Below, one piece after another: positions 41,701 to 50,700 of a stretch of DNA of 64,000 bases (positions are counted from its first letter, which is position 1; the number at the start of each line of letters is the position of its first letter). The translations under genes and the position numbers were made by a program. Origin of the DNA: Diplolepis rosae (lineage: Eukaryota > Arthropoda > Insecta > Hymenoptera > Diplolepididae); the NCBI GenBank assembly GCA_030998225.1, contig JAPYXD010000466.1, positions 8,772,001 through 8,836,000 of the forward strand, read 5' to 3'. The notes under the pieces are model-generated. The model was not told the DNA's origin and ran no database searches. It was given only the letters and a program-made list of their open reading frames with translations.

Positions 41701-44700
41701 AAATGGAAACCCCCTTTTTCACATCTGCAATCGATAGAGCGAAAAATACTACGTTCAAGAACGTACTCAAGTCATAGGTCAATTGTAACGTTCAAGGTCA
41801 ATTAGAGGTTATTTGAAATTAACAAAGTTTTCCAAGAGGTTAGTGTAATTCCTGAAGTAAATTTCAACGAGAAATTCATTGGTGAGCTCTGTATTGATCT
41901 TGGTTACAGCGTTTTGAATATTGTAAAATCATATGTATGGGAAATTTTTCATTAAAAGTTCCAGGAGTTCTGGTGAGTGTTCTGTTCCTCCCCAAAGAGT
42001 TATATCGAAAAGTCCTATACCGTTTTTCGATACTCAAGTCAATACCTAAGGCGATACCATAAGTCCTATACCGTTTTTCTATCTCCATACGAATATTACG
42101 AATCGAAACTAAATTTACGTATTACGAGTACATACTTACTATCTTTCGCTAAAAGATTATTATGGCGCAAGCTAAACTTTCGGAACGAGAGAGGGTATCT
42201 ATCTGTATTAATGATCCGTGGTTGGGGAGAACGAGTTCGATCTTATGATCAAGTTCGTTTGCTTTTTAATCGCAATTTTCGTAATGGATAAGGGTTAAAT
42301 CCTGTCTCAAAATCAACAATTGAAAGACAGTGCGAAATATTTTAAAAAGCATTAATTTTCATCCTTACAAAGTTCATCTGGTACAAGAGCTCAATGATGA
42401 CGATCCTGATCGTCGGTTTGAATTTTGTGAAATTATAATGGACAGAATTGATAGAGATCCTCTTTTCTTGTATAATACAGTATTTTCAGATGAAGCTACT
42501 TTCACTTTAAAAGGTGAAGTTAACAGGAAAAATTGTAGATATTGGTCCGACACTAATCCTGATTGGATGTTGGAGAGTCACACACTATATCCACAAAAGA
42601 TTAATGTTTGGGCCGGTATCTTGAATGATACATTGATAGGCACTTTCTTCATCGATGGTAATCTCAATGCCCGCGCATATGAAGAGCTTCTCAGAAACCA
42701 AATTGTACCAAGAATAAGGGAGATTACCGGCGATAATTTTCAAAATATTTGGTTCCTGCAGGACGGAGCAGTGGCTCATTAGGGTAGGGATGTTCGAGCA
42801 TATTTGGATAATCAGTTCCCTCATAGGTGGATTGGAAGAAGGGGTGAAATCGAGTGGCCTGCTAGATCTCCTGACCTGACGCCTCTCGACTATTTTTTTG
42901 AGGTTATTTAAAAAGCAAAGTATACTCAACGCAACCCCAAAGCTTAGACGAATTGCAGAATCGGATTCTGCAAGAGGCTACTTTCATTGATAGGGAGATG
43001 ATTCGTAATGCTGTAACTCATTTTTACAATCGCATAGCTTCTTGTCAAGAAGCTCAAGGTTTTCAGTTCGAACATCTTCACTGAAGCGTGAGAGGCAAGG
43101 GGACTAACGCTAATCAAGCACCCCGAAACGTGAGAGGCAAGGGGACTCACGCTAATAAAGCACCCCAAAGGGAACAGAATTTACTACATCCACGTCGTTG
43201 TTCCTGGGTATTGCTAAACGTAAACGTAAACTGCTTGGAACAAACCTTGAAAAAACCTTGAAGATCATCACCAAGATCAATACAGAGCTCACCGATGAAT
43301 TTCTTGTTGAAATTTACTTCAGGAATTACACTGACCTCTTGGAAAACTTTGTAAATTTCAAATAACCTCTAATTGACCTTGAACGTTACAATTGACCTAT
43401 GTCTTAGGTACGTATCTAAACGTAGCATTTTCCGCTCTATCGATTTCAGATGTAAAAAAAGGGGGTTTCCATTTAAAAAAACAAAGTTGACCTTCAAAAA
43501 GCCATGAAGGTCAACTTCAAGGTCAAAATGAAGGTCACCATTGAACTCCTCGTTGAAATTTACTTGAGGAACGACCTTCACTTATTTGAAAAATATTTTA
43601 CCTGAAGAAATATCCAACCGTCCCGGGACTTTTTAGAAACCCTGTATATAGGTATAGGGTCTTCACCAAGAGGGGATCTCTTCTTCAAGCAACCTTGCTC
43701 ATATTTTGGTAAGTCAAAAATTTAATTGTCACAATCCGCATACCTTCTAGATTCTCTCTCTTTCTCTCTAACTCAGACTCATAAAAGTGTTTTCTTTCAA
43801 GGTTCGAGAACCAATCATACAAACTGGAAGAAAGCACCATTGTAACGGCAATCAACATTTTAAACAAGTTGCCTGGGCCTTGACTGACAACTGTAATTTT
43901 GCAATAAATAATTATGATAAATTCAAGATGTTATGCAATTCATTTGACTTGTCCTCTACCCGATTAATTGTTATTTTATTTATAACAATGAACAGAGGAA
44001 TATAGTCAGGGTAATAGGCTCTAGACTTTAGCTAGGAAAAAATATAATAATTTAAAACTTAAGACGGATTATTTTTTTAGGATCAAGATTCTCCAGATCA
44101 TGACTTTTCCCCATTTTGAAAGTATAATTCTTAATAGTTAAAAACGTTTAAGCAATAATTGACAAAGAAATTTTTTATACCATCTGCAGGAGAACTTCGA
44201 CTTTTCAGTACTGTACAACATGCGCAAAGCAACTGATTCCTGAATTATGCGAGATCTCTTTCTGTCTCTTTTTCCGCAAGTAGTAGTATAAGTCTACTGT
44301 AAGAGTGAATAGGGTATATATATATATATAATTCTCGAATAAATTTGTCAAATTTAGAGAACTATACTCAACACAAATGTTAAAAAATGTCACTTGGACA
44401 AACGTCATTCAAAACTTGTCCCAAATCCGACCGACCGCACAAGAAATAACACAATCTCGGCTTCTGAGTTATTGTTGCAATTGATGTTATATTCTGCAGA
44501 AAACATCTTTATTCCTTTTGTAAACAGCTTTCCGCTTAAGTTATTCTCTTGCTCCTAATTTGCTCGACTCGGAGCGTTAGAAAATATGATTGTGCAAGTT
44601 TTGAAATTTTGTATTGTTCAATTTTTAAAGTTTATAATATCACCAAAAAACACAAAAAAAAACTTTTTCAAAAAAAGTCAGCCATATTGGTTATATTCAA

Positions 44701-47700
44701 AATTTTGAAAAACTGCATCAGGACCTCGGCAAATGGACTACCATTTAAAGGTGTCCCATTCAAATCCCATTCAAAAAAACGAACCTCATACTTTAACCTG
44801 GGGAGGTATGAGGGTTATCACTCCCAGAACGGCAGCTTTACCGCGAGCATTTGTAATCTACGATGGCACTCAAAAACCAAAACAACCATAAAACAGCTTC
44901 AAAGAAAAAGACTTCAAAGTCTTCATTGCGAACAAAAGTATGGAGTTCTTCATTTGAACATTCTTGCAACAAAAATCCTGACGTATTTTGCTTCATATGT
45001 ACCAGCTATACTCTTGCAGCTGATATGTAATACAAATAACACAAAATATGTAGTGCTTGTTACATGATGATGACAAGATGAGATTCCAAAAAGGAATATG
45101 CCTCTAATGCCAAATGTCACAGGAATTAACAAAAAAGATATTAAAAGTCTTCAATATCCCGACGTCCCAACATTAATTCAACCCGTAGAAAGAAATTTGT
45201 AATTCATAGCTTTCTCAATATGGATCATTCTTGATCTTAGTTTAATTAATTTGAGAAAGTGATGAGACCTTCAGATGACCTCTAAAGGTCACTTGGATCC
45301 ATAGATAAAACCATATTCGAACGTAAAATATCCCGCTCTTTCAGAATCCGCGGTCAAAAGCGTGTTTTCATTTAAAAATAAAAGTGGACCTGCCCTGATG
45401 GGGTCAAACCGACCCTGGATTCAGAATCAGCGATCCCAAAAACCTATAAGAATCGTGGTTTTCTCCGTTAAACCCTCTGCCTATCCAAATGACGGTTATC
45501 TTCAATAATAATTGCGTTACTCTTCTAATACTCTAAAAACCATTTATCAGGAGTGAAATGAATTAATGCAACTAAATTAATCGCTAATTCCATAAAAAAT
45601 ATAAATTATGCGGTAAGAAAATCAGTATGTGCAACACAACCTAAAAATGGAATTCCACATGGGATGAAATAGATTCTAGCAGAAAATATTTAATATTAGT
45701 TAGTCAAAAAAGTTCAAGGCGATTTTTGGCTAAAATAGTAAATGCTAAATGTTAAAGTCAATTTATTTAAACCAAATAGTCTCTATCATTATCAATAGTG
45801 TTTCGCCATTTATCGGTCAGAGCCAGGATTCCATCAATATATGACATCTGTGATTTCTGGTTGAAAAACTAAATCAAGTGGTCTTCACAGGCCTCTCTTG
45901 AAGCCAGCTTAGTTCCATGAAGAGAGTTCTGCAGAGATCGAAACAAGTGTTAGTGTGAGGGTGTTATGTCTGGACTATTCGGTAGATAAATCAAAACTTC
46001 CTAGCCAAGCTCTCTTTATTTTTAGCGATTCATCAAAGATGTGTGTGGTCCGGAAATATTTGAAGTTGCTCACAGTACAGTACAGAATAACACGGTTCCA
46101 GCGATCTTTCCACTTCTCGAAACAGTCCTGGAACTCACTTCTAGGGATGGCCTTGAGTACGCTTGTCGCATTATTTTCAACCGTCGTTTTGTCATCGAAT
46201 CGCTGTCCTTTGAGTGGTTTTTTGAGTTTTGGAAACAGCCTATGTGGCGACTGTACAGAAGTTGTCGAAGCAATGCGATACTGTGTTTACTCAGAAACTG
46301 CTGCACAAGATTCGGTGAATGCGCTGGCGCGTTATCGTGGTGAAGAAGCCAGTCACCGCACACACGCAAGTCATTCCCAAAATCTTGTTCAAAATTTCCC
46401 AAACAGTAGTTTTCGGTATTCCGAGATCATTTTCTAGTTCACGAACAGTTAATCGACGATCACCTTCAATCGCAAGTCGCACCCGCTCAATATTATCCAG
46501 TGTTTTTGTCGCATCATCTGAATAGTCTCCGAACTCGTTTTTCCGGGTTGAAAACATAATTTGATGCAAATTCGTTGATCTTGTTTTTCAGTCATTTTTA
46601 ACAATCACAAAATCCGCAGAATTCAAAAATAGCTTTGTAAACAAAGATACGCTGCGCATGAACTAAACGTCCAGCAGATGTCAGCAAGCAACCGATAGGT
46701 TCGTGAGGCTTTACTGTTGACGTTCATGCCCCGCAGAGGTCGCTCGAACACTATGGCGCGGAGATATAAAGGTAGGCCCGATACTTTCCGGACAGACCTC
46801 GTATATTGACTTTTCTCTTTATTCCGGTCCATTTTTGAACTTGAATAACTTTCGATACACAACACCGATTTTATTAAAATTTTGCGCGAAACAAAGCTTC
46901 AAGTGTCACTTTTCAAACGCGAGTCTAGTGTTTTTAATACGACTCGCGCTTACGGAGTAATATTTGCTTTTAACTCTATCTGTCGGCAAACGCCACAAAC
47001 TTCTTCGACTAACCAATATATCACTCAAAACATACATTAAAAACGTATATTAAACAAAGAATACTACATTATTTATCGTTTGTGAAAAAATTGAAGTCAA
47101 CTTTTTAGTTTAAAAATGGTAAAGGTTATTTACATACATACAGGTTAGATTTTTATAAATAACATAATAACCACACTAAGTAAAGAAATATTGTTTTATT
47201 TTACATTAATTTTATAGTTTTTAATTTAAAAAAATTAATATCTATGCTTTTAAGTGGCATTTTTAAAATATAAAACACAACGGAATTTGATTATTATCAT
47301 TCATGAATGAAAATCGTATTGTTAAGAATTGAAAATATTGATACTTCTTCAAGTGCGGAATGCGATCAAGAAAATTTAATGAATCAATTTTTAATATTCG
47401 ATTCGTTTTTAAATAAAACACTACTTAGGTCCGTGCTGGACGAATGAATTCAATTCTTGCGAAAACAATTTTTATTCATAAATGATAATTAATTAAATAA
47501 TTAATTAAAAAGGACATTTAAGAACTTGGATATCCGTCGTAAATTGTCCGATGTAGAAATGATGACGAAGTCACAGTACGTCCACTAATATGCACTTTAC
47601 GAGGGTTCTTAAAAAGTGGAAATAAGCATGAGCGCTGACAAGTTACAAGTATGATAGCAAGAACTAATATCAATGCAAACAAAACCTACGTACCCCGCAT

Positions 47701-50700
47701 CCTGATACCCAGTAAAATAGTGGATATTTAGTGGCATTGAAATGTCAAAATCTGAAAAGAAATGGAATCGGGAATAAAACTTTTGAATGCCTTTTGAATG
47801 CCTAGGAATTAAAATGCATTCAAAAGTTTTATTCCCGATTCCATTTCTTTTCAGATTTTGACATTTCAATGCCACTAAATATCCACTATTTTACTATGTA
47901 TTTTCTAAAGAACGGAAATCTATGATCAATACCATCAAATTTTAAAAGAAGAATATCAAACTATAGTTGCTATGGTTACAACAGGTTAAAAAGAACATCG
48001 GTAGCGACAATAGCGCCACCGCTTATTGATGGCAAACACTGTAATTCGTCCCACTTTACTCCTATAGGAGTGGACCTACTGAGGACGAAATTGATGCCGC
48101 GATACGCGTATTGTTAGCCACGAAAAGTATATATACATTTCATTATTCTACACTCCAGAACGATGCGATGTCGCACTGCGGCTGTGGCATTGACGACGCT
48201 CCTTCGAACGCGAAAGAGAACGCTGTCCGTATTCTGGGTAAATTTCGTGTAACCGGTCAGCTATTTTGGTTAATGCCGTAACGCTAGTCTTTGTGGTACT
48301 CACTAAAACTCGCTGGGTGTCTGGTGGTAAACGAATTTGCCACATTACAAGGATAAAATTGCTAGGTACCGATGGGATTAACAGTTTTTTTGAATCGCTG
48401 AAAAACTGTTACAGACTTCTATCCCCGCTTTCCTCACTTTACATTAATTTATGCACTCATGAACTGTTCGATTCAGTCAGTTTTTCAACGGGCTCATCTT
48501 TTGAATGTTTGTATTTCTCGTTCTCCGATGGGTCGATTTGGTCGATGTACTATGCTCAAATTCGTAATAATCAAATTGGATTTCGTTTCATCCTTTGTAA
48601 TTCTCGCGGACGAAAACTGTGCCACTTGCAGTTTGAACTAAAGCCCGATTTTATTAGGCCAGAATTGTGGAATACGTAGGTTCGGTTTGCTCAATGTACT
48701 TACATCATCACTTCCATGATTCGCGTTTCCAGAACCACCTGCAGATATTAATAGTTTGTAAAAATTAATTTTTGAAATTGAATAAAAGTGGCAATACTTC
48801 GAATAAAACATAAGGTTCCGTTATTTCACAATAAATGCCCAATTTTTGATAAAAAAACGGCGAAAACTTATTTGCGCACCTGATATATTAATAATTCAAA
48901 AAATATGCTTATAAAACTTATACATATGCTACCAATTCTATAACATATTGATTTGAATCAATGATATACATGCTTCTAGCAGAAATGCTATAAATTCCAT
49001 AGCATTTTCTTATCAGTGTACTCAAAAGCGGCTCTGCTAGAGAAGCATTCCTAAAAAATACGGGGAATTCTGAAACTCCTGACTTAGTAATGGTGAAACT
49101 AAATTTCGCCATTTACTACCATTGCAAAGTCAGGAGTTTTATACTTCTCCGTATTTGTTAGGAATGTATCTCTAGTGCCGCACTTGTGCTCAAAATAATA
49201 AATATGCAAGAGTATTTCAGAGCACGGAAGTCCAGTCGCCGCATTTTTCCCTTTGAGGAAATGAATATTTGTGCATATAATAAAGGCTTTTCCAATAGGG
49301 ACATAACAATTTCGTATCTTTTATGAACACACCCTTAAACTTTTTTAATGAACTGTCAATGTAAAACCTTTAGTTAAAGTCAACATTTTCATCATGGTAA
49401 AGTTCACGAACCAGCAACGTTTGGAAATTATTAAAAATCACTACCGAAATTCTGAGTCGGTGGTCGCAACTTTAAGAGCGCTTACTCCAATTTTCGGCCG
49501 TAATAATCGTCCCACCCGACAGGCTGTGCGTGCTATAGTGGATCAATTCGAGACCAAATTTACACTATTGGACGTTCCGTTGTCAAAAAGACAATCATCT
49601 TCAGCGATGAAGCTCATTTTTCATTTATCTCGAGAAATGGTCCGGTCGAATGGCCGCCTCTTTCATGCGATTTAACGCCATTGGATTTATTTTCATGGGG
49701 CCATATCAAGTCACTGGTTTATGCCAACAAGCCAGCAACTTTAGACGACCTCAAAGACAATATCCAACGCGAAATTTCCAACGTTCCAGTCGAAATGTGT
49801 GCCAGAGTGGTGGAAAATTGGGTCCGAAGAATCGACCGCTGTAAACGGGCTCGTGGTGGTCATATGACCGATATCGAATTTCATTCATAAAATGTAATGC
49901 TTGCACTACACCCACAATAAATTTGAACTCAATATCTCAAATATTTCTGTGTTTTATTCATAGATAAAATTGTTATGTCTCTATTGGAAAGCCCTTTATT
50001 AATTTTTTCTGCATGAGGTAGAAATGTGGGCATATATGTGGGCCCCGCGTATTTCGTGAGTTTTGTTTTGTTTAGTCTACACTTGCGAATGAAAAATATA
50101 TATTTAGAGAGTGCCGTATTTGTAATTGGAGGCACCAAAAAAAATTGCTAAGACCCCATTGTCCAACACTCAGATTATATATATCATTATAATTATAATA
50201 ATAAGAAAACTGTAGGTTTATTAGTAGGTATATATTATTAATCTTTTCAAAAAGCTTTGTTTAAGAAAAAAGTACCGGTTTTAATAGCATCTATAATTGG
50301 AAGAAGATATATGTGTTTGAACTAGGGTGAAAGTATCGTTTGATGTATCAAAGTAATATTTCTTTGATTTATGAGTAATTTTTTCTCAGTGTATAAACTG
50401 GTAAGTGAATGGGAGGATACAAATTGATGTTTCAAAAGATGTTTTAATTTTCAACCCTAATTTTATACACCACTTTTAACTTCGGGAAAGTTATTAGATA
50501 CTACAACGTCATATTCTTCAGTAGGGATTCACAAAAATTCAAAAAATGAGATTGTTGTCGAATTGAGTCCTAATCTTTTACTAAAGTACTTACTATGATC
50601 ATGCTTTGTCGCTGAAATTTCTTGATCGTCTAGCAAATATTTAAATCTGATTGGTCTTCTGGAAAATTTATCCACTGCATATATATTTTGCAAAATAAAA

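Larger units (their letters stand above)
41531..43644 (+). mobile_element. 2.1-kb DDE transposon with about 370-bp terminal inverted repeats
   Basis: Left end CAAAGTGTCTAAAACGTCCC, right end complement ...GTCCCGGGACTTTTTAGAAACCCTG; TA lies at both outer edges. The TIRs run 41531-41905 and about 43265-43644 and share GGGACGGTTGGATATTTCTT and TGAAGGTCGTTCCT. They contain several TGACCTT units in both orientations. The interior carries a broken transposase (42162-43084). Confidence 0.85.

Noticed and set aside
44549..45067. 172-codon plus-strand frame
   Set aside because: No domain, signal, paralogue or splice context, and intron-like composition; probably chance.
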